From positions 41,885 through 105,884 of the IMG/VR virus record IMGVR_UViG_3300036939_000021: a DNA stretch of 64,000 bases. One strand, 5' to 3'. Origin of the DNA: a virus. The translations under genes were made by a program, and so were the position numbers. Shown here in pieces: positions 24,134 to 32,073 of this stretch. The notes under the pieces are model-generated. The model was not told the origin of the DNA. It made no database searches and saw nothing but the letters and a program-made list of their open reading frames with translations. Positions within the stretch are counted from its first letter, which is position 1, and each line of letters begins with the position of its first letter.

Positions 24134-24787
24134 TTAATCATATCGTCTAACTCCAGGGAATCCTCCATAACGTCTAACATGACCATGATAAAGTTTACAC
24201 ATATCTAAATCATGACGACATTCTCTGATTCCATTACTTGTTACTTGTCCAGCAAGATTATAATTAATATCTAATCGTGCTTGACAGTTTCCATCATCAT
24301 ATGTAGAAGTTCTAAGAATCCATTGACAACGTCTAAAGTAGCCTCTAGCTGGTACAGTTAAGCGTTGAAAATCCATTCCACCTATACAGTCAAATTCGAT
24401 TTGTACTTGTGGTTCCCAAGTACGTTGATTTATTATTAGTTTTAAATCTCCTTGAAATTGTGTAGGATCGCTTGTAATTTGATTATCAAGGTAAGCTTTC
24501 CAAGTACGTTTTACACTTAAAATAGTGCCTATAAATCCCCCCATACTTTGAATGAGTCCACCAAGATAACCTGATTCATCGGATACTGTTAATTTAGATC
24601 CAGGTACAGCACCATCAGCCGTTAAACCTGTCCAGTTAAAACTTATAGGTACTGGTTCGTATTCTTGACCATTAAAACTTACTCCGGCAATATTACAGAA
24701 AAAGATAGTTTGATTTCTTCCATTAATTTGAAAAAGATCTATACCATCCTCTAAGTCCAGTCCTTGTACATCTTCAATAATCGGCAT
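24134..24787 (-). CDS. Minor tail protein L with iron-sulfur cysteines
   Basis: A 217-residue homologue of lambda gpL. The C-terminal domain has four cysteines in RRC, GNC, REC and DMC contexts, the spacing of lambda gpL residues that hold an oxygen-sensitive [4Fe-4S] cluster. gpL sits in the tail tip between M and J. The end RRYGGFPGVRRYD is typical for the family. It is divergent from the fibronectin-like gene at 24793, with only five bases between the two start codons. Confidence 0.85.
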   Translation of the reverse strand: MPIIEDVQGLDLEDGIDLFQINGRNQTIFFCNIAGVSFNGQEYEPVPISFNWTGLTADGAVPGSKLTVSDESGYLGGLIQSMGGFIGTILSVKRTWKAYLDNQITSDPTQFQGDLKLIINQRTWEPQVQIEFDCIGGMDFQRLTVPARGYFRRCQWILRTSTYDDGNCQARLDINYNLAGQVTSNGIRECRHDLDMCKLYHGHVRRYGGFPGVRRYD

Positions 24788-24792
24788 AATCT

Positions 24793-25248
24793 ATGAATAA
24801 ATATGAAATGTTAGATAATGTTCAAGATCGAATTACTCATTATAGAGAAATAAGTAAACCTCCTGTAATAGTACCATCACCTAGAAATATAAGACTTAAT
24901 ATTATTTCTATAAAAATAGAAGAAAATTATACCTATACTTTAGAAGTTCTTTGGGGAAAACCTTTAAAACATGATAATACTACAGAAGATTATATTTCTA
25001 GTTATATTGTAGAAATATCAAAAAATGGAAACAATTATAGTAATAGGCAAGAGATTGAGGAAAACTCTCAACGAATAGCACGATTTGAAAATATGATGAT
25101 TGGTGACTATAAAGCTCGTGTAGCTGCTGTTGTAGCGACTTCAGACAAAATGAGTAGTTGGGAATATTCTAAAACACTTTTTAATCACTTTCCTAATAAT
25201 GCCAGATTAAATTATAATAATCCAGATACATATTGGTGGGAATTATAA
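24793..25248 (+). CDS. Fibronectin-type-III-like tail tip protein
   Basis: A 151-residue protein. After a short helix, residues about 28-125 form a fibronectin III-like sandwich (YTYTLEVLWGKPL, ISSYIVEISKNGNNY, GDYKARVAAVVA). In lambda such domains are the C-terminal part of gpJ; here the gpJ-like hub at 7588 lacks them, so this may be the detached module that links hub and fibre. Aromatic C-terminus (TYWWEL). It is co-transcribed with the repeat fibre at 25252. Confidence 0.65.
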   Translation: MNKYEMLDNVQDRITHYREISKPPVIVPSPRNIRLNIISIKIEENYTYTLEVLWGKPLKHDNTTEDYISSYIVEISKNGNNYSNRQEIEENSQRIARFENMMIGDYKARVAAVVATSDKMSSWEYSKTLFNHFPNNARLNYNNPDTYWWEL

Positions 25249-25251
25249 ATT

Positions 25252-26196
25252 ATGGGTAGTCGTAGATATAGAGCGCCAAAAGACGATAACACTTTAGATT
25301 ATTTTTATAAAGATATAGAAGGTGAAGGAACAAAAGAAAATCCTGATAAAACAGGAGTAGTTATAAGACCAAATAACTTAACAGGAGATGTAACAGATGT
25401 AGCTAACAAAGATGGTAATTTTATTGAAGTTCTAAAATACATTGCAAATACTCAATTTCAATTAAATAATAATTCTACGGCAAATAAAGACGGTGACTTA
25501 CTAGGAGTTTTGCGTTATATATCAAATAATCTAGCTGTTAGCAATAATCAATCAGCTCCCAATAAAGATGGAGATTTACTTGGAGTTTTACGTTATATTG
25601 CCAATAATTTAGTAACAACTACAAATAATTCTATACCTAATAAAGATGGTGATGTTTTAGCTATACTTCGATACATCTCTAATAATTTAGCTTTAAATAA
25701 TAGTAATTCTACAGCTAACAAAGATGGTGATTTATTAGGAACTTTAAGATATATAAGCAATAATCTAACTTTGATAAGTTCTCAAAATAGATCATCTAAA
25801 GTAACTACTGTAACTAATAGGACTGTATCAACAACTTTAACTACAATTTTTGATACTGTTTGTGCTAATCATAATCAGCTTTCATTAAGATTACAAAACA
25901 CTGGTAGTGTAGCTTTAAATGCTTTACAAGTACACGGCTTTGAGTCAGAAGATTTTCCTAATGATTTTCAAATAATTGCCGATACAGGTGCTAGTTATAC
26001 TAGTCAAAATGGAAGACAAACAAATAATAATATTATTCCAGTGGTAGATGCATCTGGCACTTTTCCCGGAGTGCCAGGAAATCAAGGAAAAGCCGGAATT
26101 TTATTAAATGTCAGATTTTATCAAAGAATACGCTTACAAGCTAGTGTAAGCGCAGGAACTACAACAATGTCAGTAGGAGGTACTTTAATGTGCTAA
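25252..26196 (+). CDS. Tail fibre with five tandem 27-residue repeats
   Basis: A 314-residue protein. From about residue 45 to 180 five copies of a 27-residue unit occur, core NKDGDLLGVLRYISNNL, with linkers of Asn/Ser/Thr. Each helix-turn unit probably stacks in a trimeric fibre shaft. The C-terminal 130 residues form a beta domain (LSLRLQNTGSVALNALQVHG, then GKAGILLNVRFYQRIRLQAS), likely the tip or a chaperone-binding part. Its end overlaps the gpK gene by seven bases, so it is part of the tail-tip operon. Confidence 0.7.
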   Translation: MGSRRYRAPKDDNTLDYFYKDIEGEGTKENPDKTGVVIRPNNLTGDVTDVANKDGNFIEVLKYIANTQFQLNNNSTANKDGDLLGVLRYISNNLAVSNNQSAPNKDGDLLGVLRYIANNLVTTTNNSIPNKDGDVLAILRYISNNLALNNSNSTANKDGDLLGTLRYISNNLTLISSQNRSSKVTTVTNRTVSTTLTTIFDTVCANHNQLSLRLQNTGSVALNALQVHGFESEDFPNDFQIIADTGASYTSQNGRQTNNNIIPVVDASGTFPGVPGNQGKAGILLNVRFYQRIRLQASVSAGTTTMSVGGTLMC

Positions 26197-27038
26197 ATAT
26201 TCAAGATATTTTCAAAAAAGATTTAGATAAGCTTATTCGTGGATATAGTTGTTCCGCTGCAAACAATCAAAAAGAATCCTGTGGAATAATAACCAAAGAT
26301 TTTGATTATATACATTGTGATAATCAACATTTAGAGCCTAATAATTATTTTGCTTTTAATCCTGGATTAATTAAAGGTTTAAAATCTGAAGATATTTTAT
26401 TAGTCTGGCATTCACATATTTTAGAATCTAGTCCTAGTTTTCTTAGTTTTCAAGATTTAGAGGCTTGTAGAGGTTTTGGTAAATCTCCAGATAAATATCC
26501 CTATTTGGTTTATCATACGTTATTTAATGAATGGGATTTTTATGATTCCATGTCACCTAATCCCTATCTTTTATCGCCCTATAAGCCTAAGCCCTCTAAA
26601 ATGGCTTTAAGCGATGACCCTAAGCGATATGACTTCTATATGGGCTTGCCTTTTGTATGGGGTCGTACCGACTGTTTTGGGGTCATTAGACATTATTTTT
26701 TAGGGGTCTTAGGATTAGATATCGGAGATTTCCGACGCCCTACGGAAGAAGAACAGAAAAACTTTCCGGGTGGGGATTGGATAAACCCTTGGGATTATTC
26801 TAAAAATAATTTTGAGTTAATGCCTAGAGGAGAAGATATTAGATTACATGATGTTTTCGAGATTGCACAAAATGGAGGAAAAGAAAGTAATCATATAGCT
26901 GTTGTGGTAGATGCGGTAAATATGCAAATATTACATTCCCCTGGAATAATTACTAGTAATGTAAGTAATGTCGAATTTTACGGTAAACATTGGCAAGTAA
27001 GAACAACACGACATTTGAGGCATAAAAGTTTAATATGA
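26190..27038 (+). CDS. Tail tip assembly protein K: JAB and NlpC/P60 domains
   Basis: A 282-residue lambda gpK homologue. Residues about 10-115 are a JAB/MPN metallopeptidase-like domain with E in KESCG and the zinc motif HSH...S..D (HSHILESSPSFLSFQDLE). Residues about 145-275 are NlpC/P60 with Cys in GRTDCFGV and His in SNHIAVVV. Both sets of active residues are kept. gpK acts in tail tip assembly and may cut peptidoglycan on entry. Gene order K then I is as in lambda. The stop overlaps the next ATG (ATGA). Confidence 0.88.
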   Translation: MLNIQDIFKKDLDKLIRGYSCSAANNQKESCGIITKDFDYIHCDNQHLEPNNYFAFNPGLIKGLKSEDILLVWHSHILESSPSFLSFQDLEACRGFGKSPDKYPYLVYHTLFNEWDFYDSMSPNPYLLSPYKPKPSKMALSDDPKRYDFYMGLPFVWGRTDCFGVIRHYFLGVLGLDIGDFRRPTEEEQKNFPGGDWINPWDYSKNNFELMPRGEDIRLHDVFEIAQNGGKESNHIAVVVDAVNMQILHSPGIITSNVSNVEFYGKHWQVRTTRHLRHKSLI

Positions 27039-27214
27039 ATATTTTTTATAATTGTGATTTTTGCTTAAATACAGGTTTTACTAAAAAATATCAATTAAAT
27101 AATAAGCCGTTTTATATAGCACCTAATATTTTAAGTTGGGGTTTTTATCAAATAAAAAAAGATTTTTGTGAATGCTTATACGGTAAACAACAGAAATGTC
27201 TAAAAAGCCTGTAA
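27035..27214 (+). CDS. Zinc-ribbon-like microprotein between K and I
   Basis: A 59-residue protein from ATG at 27035 to TAA at 27212-27214. It has CDFC near the start and CEC plus one further Cys near the end, so four or five cysteines could hold zinc. It starts inside the stop of gpK (ATGA) and overlaps the start of gpI by 19 bases in another frame. No counterpart exists in lambda. Being coupled on both sides, it is likely real. Confidence 0.6.
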   Translation: MNIFYNCDFCLNTGFTKKYQLNNKPFYIAPNILSWGFYQIKKDFCECLYGKQQKCLKSL

Positions 27215-27765
27215 AAATAGTACTTTGGGGTGTATTAGGAGAGTTAGTAGTACCAGAAATTGAAGCGGAAGTTTCTACAGTAAAAGAAGCGCTTCTATGT
27301 TTAGACGCTAACTATCCTCATTTCTTTCAAACAATTTTAGATTTATCAGCACAAGGATATCATTATCAAGTTGTACTTAGCGATGAAAATATTTGTTTAG
27401 AATTTGATGGCACTAAACCAGAAGTTTATGCAAACTTTCAAATAGAAGGAAAAACTTTAACAATATCTCCAGTAATAGCTGGTGCTGGTGGATTAGGAAA
27501 GTTATTTATGGGTTTAGCATTAATTGGTATTGGAATTGCTACAGGAGGTACTGGATTTATTCTTGCTGGTATAGCAATGGGATTACAAAGTATCTTTAGT
27601 GGTAATCCTGATAAACCTAAAGAAAATGATCCAGAGAGTTTAGTTGTTAGTGGTCAAACAAATACAACTTCTGAAGGTACAAGAATACCTATTATTATTG
27701 GAGAATATTTAGTAGGTGATATGGTATTGAGTGCTACATATAAGACGGAATATAAAGCGTTATAA
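27196..27765 (+). CDS. Tail tip assembly protein I
   Basis: A 189-residue lambda gpI homologue: an N-terminal ubiquitin-like part (KIVLWGVLGELVVPEIEAEV), a central hydrophobic glycine-rich stretch (about 98-140) and a C-terminal segment EGTRIPIIIGEYLVG that interacts with J in the family. Needed for tail tip assembly. It ends in a 22-bp-arm terminator whose first arm includes the stop codon. Confidence 0.85.
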   Translation: MSKKPVKIVLWGVLGELVVPEIEAEVSTVKEALLCLDANYPHFFQTILDLSAQGYHYQVVLSDENICLEFDGTKPEVYANFQIEGKTLTISPVIAGAGGLGKLFMGLALIGIGIATGGTGFILAGIAMGLQSIFSGNPDKPKENDPESLVVSGQTNTTSEGTRIPIIIGEYLVGDMVLSATYKTEYKAL

Positions 27766-27810
27766 AAATAAACCATAGAATTATTTATATAATTCTATGG
27801 TTTATTTTTA
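27763..27810. terminator. Terminator after the K-I operon, 22-bp arms
   Basis: Perfect arms 27763-27784 and 27789-27810 around TTTA, with AAACCATAGAAT in the left arm. It serves the plus-strand tail operon and the converging minus gene at 27829. Confidence 0.85.
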
Positions 27811-27828
27811 ATATAAAAAACAAACTAG

Positions 27829-27978
27829 TTATTGATGATTTTCTGCTAATCCCGATCCTCCACAAGTTTTACAATCTCCTACTTCTTGCCAACCGTCATC
27901 CTTATAATTATATTCTGTTCCTGTACCTCCACAATCTTGACAAGTATCTAAATCGTCATCATCATAAGTTGAAGGCAT
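27829..27978 (-). CDS. DnaJ-type zinc finger microprotein, 49 aa
   Basis: Minus-strand frame from ATG (27978-27976) to TAA (27831-27829). The protein has two CxxCGGxG motifs (CQDCGGTGTE and CKTCGGSGLA) around a short acidic linker, the zinc-binding repeat of DnaJ chaperones without the J domain. Such single-module proteins bind zinc and are common in cyanobacteria; a role in disulfide or chaperone chemistry is a guess. It has an upstream promoter-like sequence (28009-28037) and no other gene in its unit. Confidence 0.75.
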   Translation of the reverse strand: MPSTYDDDDLDTCQDCGGTGTEYNYKDDGWQEVGDCKTCGGSGLAENHQ

Positions 27979-28008
27979 TTTTTGAAGTCCTTAATTTTCT
28001 ACTTCTCT

Positions 28009-28046
28009 AATATAGCAATTTTACTAGATGCTTGACAGCATATAGT
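28009..28046. promoter_or_regulatory. Overlapping divergent promoter/operator
   Basis: Minus strand has AGCATCTAGTAAAATTGC then TATATT (28014-28009) and AGAGAAGTAG, matching the early family except at the -35. Plus strand has TTGACAGCATATAGTA (28032-28047) toward the portal gene. The mix of TCTAGTA and CATATAGTA blocks on opposite strands suggests a shared operator. Confidence 0.5.
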
Positions 28047-28069
28047 AAAAATTATTTTTAATTAAAATA

Positions 28070-29626
28070 ATGGTAACACTCGATTCTCTCAAATACAGAC
28101 ACGCTGAACATCGGAATAATGCAGCATATTGGCAATTGTTAGAAGCCACAATCGAAGGTGGTGATAAAGTATCTGATTCCATAAAAAGAGAACTTCTGCC
28201 AAATCCAGACGGAAGACCGGAAGCGGTTATAAGAGAACGAATAAAATTAGCAACTTTTATAAATAAAATTTCTCCTATTCTTAATCGTTTTAATTCAGAA
28301 TTATTTTCTCGTCCTGGTATACCTACAGGTAGTAATGATCCGTGGTGGAAAGAGAAATTCTTTGCAATGGGAGGTTTATTAGATGATGATGATGACGCTA
28401 GAGCTAATTTTAACAATTATTTGCAACGATCTATGCATAATGCATTGGCAACAGGAAAAGCAATTGCACAGATCGATACACGAGTTAGTGCGTACCCGAA
28501 CAATAAAGGCACTCAACAAAGAATAGGTGAATTAGATCCCTATGTAATTTTGCATCCTCGTACTGCTTTATGGGATTGGGATAATTCTAGTGAAGGATTT
28601 AATTTTGTAAAATTACAACAATTTCGATTAGTTCGAGAAAATTGGGAAAACTCTCCAATACCTGAACATATTTTTACAATTTATTTTCGTAATGGCTCAA
28701 GAGTTTTAGTATCAAAATATCGAGTGCGACTACGAAATAATAAAGAAAAATTAGTAACACCTTTTATAGAACGTGTAGAAGAAAAAGATATAGTAATTAT
28801 TCCAGATAATGCTAACGGTGTTAGTTTAGAGAATCAGGAGATTTTTAATATTGGCGGATATTTTAAATTTCCTGTTGTAACGCTTACTCTACCGACTCCT
28901 CTTTGGATGGGGTCACAATTATTTGAGTGTCAGAAAAGTTATTTTAGACAAACAGCAGCTATTGAGTATGCACTTTATACAGGGAATTACGGTATTCTTA
29001 CAATAAATAATGTTGAAGATGAAACTGAAGATCCATTAGCAGGTAGACAAATAGGAGACGGTTATTATCTGTGTCTAAAAGAAGGTCAGAGTATCAATTG
29101 GTTAGAGCGAAGTGGAGGGACTGTAACGACAGCAATAAATTATCGTGCCGAAATCAAGAGAGATATTTACGACACATTACAACAAATAGCCATGAGTGCT
29201 GCTGATGGAGCTAGCATTTTAAGTCGTAGTGGTGAAAGTAAAAAAGAAGATCGTAGACCAGAAGAAATTTTATTATTAAAATATGGAGAACTTGTTAAAG
29301 AATATTCTAAAAATATTTTAGATTGTGCAAGTGTAGCTAGAGGAGAACGTGTAGAGTGGGAAGTAAAAGGATATGATGATTTTCTTACCGCAGGTCTTAC
29401 AGATGTTTTAGCTGATTATGCCGGAATAGCAACCGCTAATATACAATCACAAACATTTAAAAAAGAGCTTCAAAAGCATCTTATTACACAAGCAGCTAAA
29501 GCAATGGATATGAACCCTGATGCTGTGCAAAAAAGTATTGATGAAATAGATCAAGCAAAAAATATATCATTATTACCAGAAGCACAAGAAGCGTCACCAG
29601 TAAATATGAATGGGAATGGTTTATAA
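28070..29626 (+). CDS. Portal protein (DUF4055-like)
   Basis: A 518-residue protein. The opening (LDSLKYRHAEHRNNAAYWQL), the KRELLPNPDGRPEAVIRERI segment and the late TLQQIAMSAADGASILSRSG helix resemble DUF4055 portal proteins, which form the dodecameric ring through which DNA enters the capsid. Length suits the family. The C-terminus is a helix-rich clip/crown part. It is followed five bases later by the 29632 gene. No terminase genes sit next to it, contrary to the usual order. Confidence 0.75.
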   Translation: MVTLDSLKYRHAEHRNNAAYWQLLEATIEGGDKVSDSIKRELLPNPDGRPEAVIRERIKLATFINKISPILNRFNSELFSRPGIPTGSNDPWWKEKFFAMGGLLDDDDDARANFNNYLQRSMHNALATGKAIAQIDTRVSAYPNNKGTQQRIGELDPYVILHPRTALWDWDNSSEGFNFVKLQQFRLVRENWENSPIPEHIFTIYFRNGSRVLVSKYRVRLRNNKEKLVTPFIERVEEKDIVIIPDNANGVSLENQEIFNIGGYFKFPVVTLTLPTPLWMGSQLFECQKSYFRQTAAIEYALYTGNYGILTINNVEDETEDPLAGRQIGDGYYLCLKEGQSINWLERSGGTVTTAINYRAEIKRDIYDTLQQIAMSAADGASILSRSGESKKEDRRPEEILLLKYGELVKEYSKNILDCASVARGERVEWEVKGYDDFLTAGLTDVLADYAGIATANIQSQTFKKELQKHLITQAAKAMDMNPDAVQKSIDEIDQAKNISLLPEAQEASPVNMNGNGL

Positions 29627-29631
29627 ATATT

Positions 29632-30159
29632 ATGGGTAAACTTTCTACTTTAAAAAGAAAAACTGCTGCAAAATGGGCAGAATCAAAACACGCTAGAAAT
29701 CGATTAGGACAATTTGCTAGAAAAAATGCACCTGATTTAATTGTTAATACTGGTGGTACTGTTGGATCAATTATTGGAGGAAAGTTAGGAGGTGCTGTTG
29801 GTGCATATGCTGGCGATTTAATTGGTGGATTAGTTACAAGACAAGTTGTAAATGTTTCTACTTCAGCTTTAAGTGCTAGACAAAAATTAAAAGCTAATGA
29901 AGTCTACCAAAAAGCGAAACGTTTACAAAAACTTAAGATGCTTGGAGCTGCAACAAAAAGTGAACTTAAAAATCGTACAGAACAATTAGGAGACGATATA
30001 ACCGGAGATGTTACAGGATGGGCAATAGGTAATACAGCTGCTAATGTAGTAACAAATACTTTAGGTCGTAGTATTCCTTTAAGTGGTGCTGGTGTAGCAA
30101 TGGCAACAGTTCCAAAACTTGTAAAACTTAGACGAAAGATAGCAAATAGTACAAAATAG
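29632..30159 (+). CDS. Glycine-zipper protein, possible injected membrane protein
   Basis: A 175-residue basic protein. Residues 18-30 (ESKHARNRLGQFARK) recall the SPP1 gp7/MuF end motif also seen in the 9820 protein. Residues 38-70 (GGTVGSIIGGKLGGAVGAYA) form a glycine zipper, typical of proteins that enter membranes. Then helices with many K/R follow. Coupled to the portal gene, it may be an ejection protein stored in the head that helps DNA cross the host envelope. Its 3' end forms one arm of the 35-bp inverted repeat at 30139. Confidence 0.5.
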   Translation: MGKLSTLKRKTAAKWAESKHARNRLGQFARKNAPDLIVNTGGTVGSIIGGKLGGAVGAYAGDLIGGLVTRQVVNVSTSALSARQKLKANEVYQKAKRLQKLKMLGAATKSELKNRTEQLGDDITGDVTGWAIGNTAANVVTNTLGRSIPLSGAGVAMATVPKLVKLRRKIANSTK

Positions 30160-30218
30160 AAAACCACTGGAATTATATAGATTATTCCAGTGGTTTTCTA
30201 TTTTGTACTATTTGCTAT
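30139..30218. terminator. 35-bp-arm hairpin terminator overlapping two gene ends
   Basis: Perfect arms 30139-30173 and 30184-30218 with a ten-base loop. Left arm contains the last codons and stop of the 29632 gene, then ACCACTGGAAT, a copy of the dispersed motif; right arm reaches the stop codon of the minus gene at 30218. Converging genes share it. Confidence 0.85.
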
Positions 30219-30478
30219 TATTGTATTTCGATTTCTAGGTCACGTTCAGAGACATCGCTACCATCACTCTGACGATATTCCATATCATCAAAACCAGATC
30301 TTACAGCATCTAGAATAAAAGCTTTTGCAATATCTTGTATAGAAGCTTCTGCTGTTAAACCTAAATTTAAAGCTAATTTTTTGAGTTTAGCTTTATTAGC
30401 AGGAAGTTCTAACGGAACACTAACATCAATTTGACCTGTTACAATAATCTCTAAAGTTTTTTCTGTTTTAGTTGCCAT
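30218..30478 (-). CDS. Small acidic early protein, unknown
   Basis: An 86-residue protein: a short beta-like start (KTLEIIVTGQIDVSVPLELP), two helices (KLKKLALNLGLTAEASIQDI) and an acidic tail (SDVSERDLEIEIQ). No family recognised with certainty; the strand-helix-helix order is distantly like RHH proteins. It has a clear early promoter at 30505-30533, back to back with the promoter of the 30590 gene. Confidence 0.6.
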   Translation of the reverse strand: MATKTEKTLEIIVTGQIDVSVPLELPANKAKLKKLALNLGLTAEASIQDIAKAFILDAVRSGFDDMEYRQSDGSDVSERDLEIEIQ

Positions 30479-30504
30479 TTTTTAGATTTCTTAGCGACTC
30501 CTCT

Positions 30505-30533
30505 ATTATGGCTATAAATTTAATAGATGTCAA
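30505..30533 (-). promoter_or_regulatory. Early promoter (minus), TTGACAT family
   Basis: Minus strand TTGACA (30533-30528), 17-bp spacer TCTATTAAATTTATAGC, CATAAT (30510-30505), AGAGGAGTCG. It forms a divergent pair with 30537. Confidence 0.9.
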
Positions 30534-30536
30534 GTA

Positions 30537-30575
30537 TTGACAGATGTTAATTTTTGTTATATATTTAAAGAGTCG
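30537..30575 (+). promoter_or_regulatory. Early promoter (plus), TTGACAT family
   Basis: TTGACA at 30537-30542, 17-bp spacer, TATATT at 30560-30565, then AAAGAGTCGAG. Only three bases separate its -35 from that of the opposite promoter. Confidence 0.85.
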
Positions 30576-30589
30576 AGTTAAACAATCTT

Positions 30590-30832
30590 ATGCTACATCT
30601 CTCAAATATTTCCATACATCCAGAATATATTATTTGTATAAAATGGTTAGTGACAAAAAAACATACTGGTGATGATATTCAACCAAGTGTTGCAATATTT
30701 TTAGATATTACCGAAAGTCATGCTTTAGATTCTGTTCTCTACTTTCCTATAGATTCGCCAAATGCTAAGTTATTAAGATATGCCGCTGATACAGGTTTAT
30801 TAGGAACATCAATCGAATCTTTTGATTTATAA
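30590..30832 (+). CDS. Small early protein, unknown
   Basis: An 80-residue beta-rich protein (YIICIKWLVTKKHTGDDIQP, then VAIFLDITESHALDSVLYF). No family recognised. First gene of a two-gene early unit behind the plus promoter at 30537; its stop overlaps the ribosome-binding region of the next gene. Confidence 0.65.
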   Translation: MLHLSNISIHPEYIICIKWLVTKKHTGDDIQPSVAIFLDITESHALDSVLYFPIDSPNAKLLRYAADTGLLGTSIESFDL

Positions 30833-30836
30833 GAAA

Positions 30837-31064
30837 ATGAAAAAAGTACAAGAAGAAGCTGATCAACTTTTAAAAGAGATGGTAAAGGATTTAAACGATC
30901 TTTTACCTGAAGGTTCTAGGTGCATGGAACTTCTCTATCAAGATGTTTTAAAAGAAAATATTTGGGTAGGTCGTTACTACGGATATCATAAAGGAGAAAA
31001 AGGACATTTTCAGTTTTCGGTAAATTTACTTAAAGATTCTATAACAGTGGCTAAAGAAGTATAA
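30837..31064 (+). CDS. Small early protein, unknown
   Basis: A 75-residue protein from ATG at 30837; a TTG at 30822 would add five residues but overlaps the previous gene, so ATG is preferred. N-terminal acidic helix (VQEEADQLLKEMVKDLNDLL), then a beta part with aromatics (IWVGRYYGYHKGEKGHFQFS). No family recognised. Ends before the terminator at 31096. Confidence 0.6.
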   Translation: MKKVQEEADQLLKEMVKDLNDLLPEGSRCMELLYQDVLKENIWVGRYYGYHKGEKGHFQFSVNLLKDSITVAKEV

Positions 31065-31095
31065 AAAGCAAAAACATAATCGGATAACAACAGTT

Positions 31096-31141
31096 AAAAA
31101 GAAACCTCGGAATAATAAAGATTATTCCGAGGTTTCTTTTT
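31096..31141. terminator. Terminator built on the GGAATAAT motif, 21-bp arms
   Basis: Left arm 31096-31116 ends CTCGGAATAAT, loop AAAG, right arm 31121-31141 begins ATTATTCCGAG. Perfect pairing with flanking A and T runs. Confidence 0.9.
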
Positions 31142-31166
31142 TGCTAAAACTTTTTTATATATGCTC

Positions 31167-31205
31167 TTGACATCTAGTATTTTTATAAGCATAATAGAGG
31201 AGTAG
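31167..31205 (+). promoter_or_regulatory. Early promoter, TTGACAT family
   Basis: TTGACA 31167-31172, 17-bp spacer TCTAGTATTTTTATAAG, CATAAT 31190-31195, AGAGGAGTAG. It drives the 31228 gene. Confidence 0.9.
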
Positions 31206-31227
31206 CTAAAGAAAAGGAAAAAATCAA

Positions 31228-31455
31228 ATGAGTCTTCAAGAAGTCGCACAAATAGCTCAAGCTTCTCAGAATATTCAGCTAGTAGTCGATACTATGTCTA
31301 ATGCTATGGTCTATCATCCCGAACTTTACACAAACAGAAAATGCTACACGGATGGCTATTTTGTAATGGATAAGACATCCGGGCGAATTTGGAGCTTTCA
31401 AACTCTAGATGAGACTGTTCGCTTTATTTATGGTTTAACATACTGGACACATTAA
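31228..31455 (+). CDS. Small early protein, unknown
   Basis: A 75-residue protein: N-terminal helix (LQEVAQIAQASQNIQLVVDT) and a C-terminal beta part with aromatics (GYFVMDKTSGRIWSFQTLDE). No family recognised. Monocistronic between the promoter at 31167 and the terminator at 31473. Confidence 0.65.
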   Translation: MSLQEVAQIAQASQNIQLVVDTMSNAMVYHPELYTNRKCYTDGYFVMDKTSGRIWSFQTLDETVRFIYGLTYWTH

Positions 31456-31472
31456 GCTGACGAAAAGTAAAT

Positions 31473-31522
31473 AAAAAATCAAACACCGGAATAAGTAATA
31501 TTATTCCGGTGTTTGATTTTTT
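31473..31522. terminator. Terminator built on the GGAATAA motif, 22-bp arms
   Basis: Left arm 31473-31494 carries AACACCGGAATAA, loop GTAATA, right arm 31501-31522 TTATTCCGGTGTT and T run. Perfect pairing. Confidence 0.9.
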
Positions 31523-31562
31523 GTTAGTTTAAATAAAATAAAAATTAAATTTAAATATACTA

Positions 31563-31600
31563 TTGACATCTATTAATTTTATAGCTAAAATAGAGAAAAG
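31563..31600 (+). promoter_or_regulatory. Early promoter, TTGACAT family
   Basis: TTGACA 31563-31568, 17-bp spacer TCTATTAATTTTATAGC, TAAAAT 31586-31591, AGAGAAAAGC. It drives the 31617 gene. Confidence 0.85.
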
Positions 31601-31616
31601 CTAGAAAATTAGGAAA

Positions 31617-32012
31617 ATGAAAGCAAAATACAAAACTACAGAAATTACTGCTTATCCTTCTGGATATAAAGCTGAAAGAGAATTCAATAAGATTTTTACA
31701 GATGCTAATTATCAGAAAGGATTAGAACTTATAAAAGAGAGGATAGGAGAAATAGAGGAGGATTTGATTAAAGAAGATTACAACTCTATTAAATCTCGCT
31801 CTACTAAACGGCTTTACCCGCATTATGATAGACCTTTAGCCGGATATTTTTATCTAGCTTTATCTACTTATCGAGATAGCTTTAATAAATTAATTATCAT
31901 GCAATCACCAGAGACTTTAGAATGGGATAGCTTTGATAGAGATGAAGTCATATACAAAAATCCTGAAGGAGAGACAAAAGCTTTAGAAATTTTAAATCTG
32001 ATGCTAGCTTAA
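31617..32012 (+). CDS. Early protein, unknown
   Basis: A 131-residue charged helical protein (YQKGLELIKERIGEIEEDLI, then STKRLYPHYDRPLAGYFYLA). No family recognised. Monocistronic early unit between its own promoter at 31563 and the shared terminator at 32024; probably the end of the early island that lies between portal and tail genes. Confidence 0.6.
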   Translation: MKAKYKTTEITAYPSGYKAEREFNKIFTDANYQKGLELIKERIGEIEEDLIKEDYNSIKSRSTKRLYPHYDRPLAGYFYLALSTYRDSFNKLIIMQSPETLEWDSFDRDEVIYKNPEGETKALEILNLMLA

Positions 32013-32023
32013 AGATTGAGAAA

Positions 32024-32073
32024 AACAAAAAGAATCTCCTAAATAATGTATTATTTAGGAGATTCTTTTTGTT
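32024..32073. terminator. Bidirectional terminator, 24-bp arms
   Basis: Arms 32024-32047 and 32050-32073 (AACAAAAAGAATCTCC in the left arm) with only GT between, so the real loop is larger. The stop of the minus gene at 32072 lies in the right arm. Serves two converging genes. Confidence 0.9.

Noticed and set aside
25385-25795. Possible CRISPR-like repeats
   Set aside because: The 81-bp units are in frame with a fibre gene and vary at third codon positions; there are no unique spacers.
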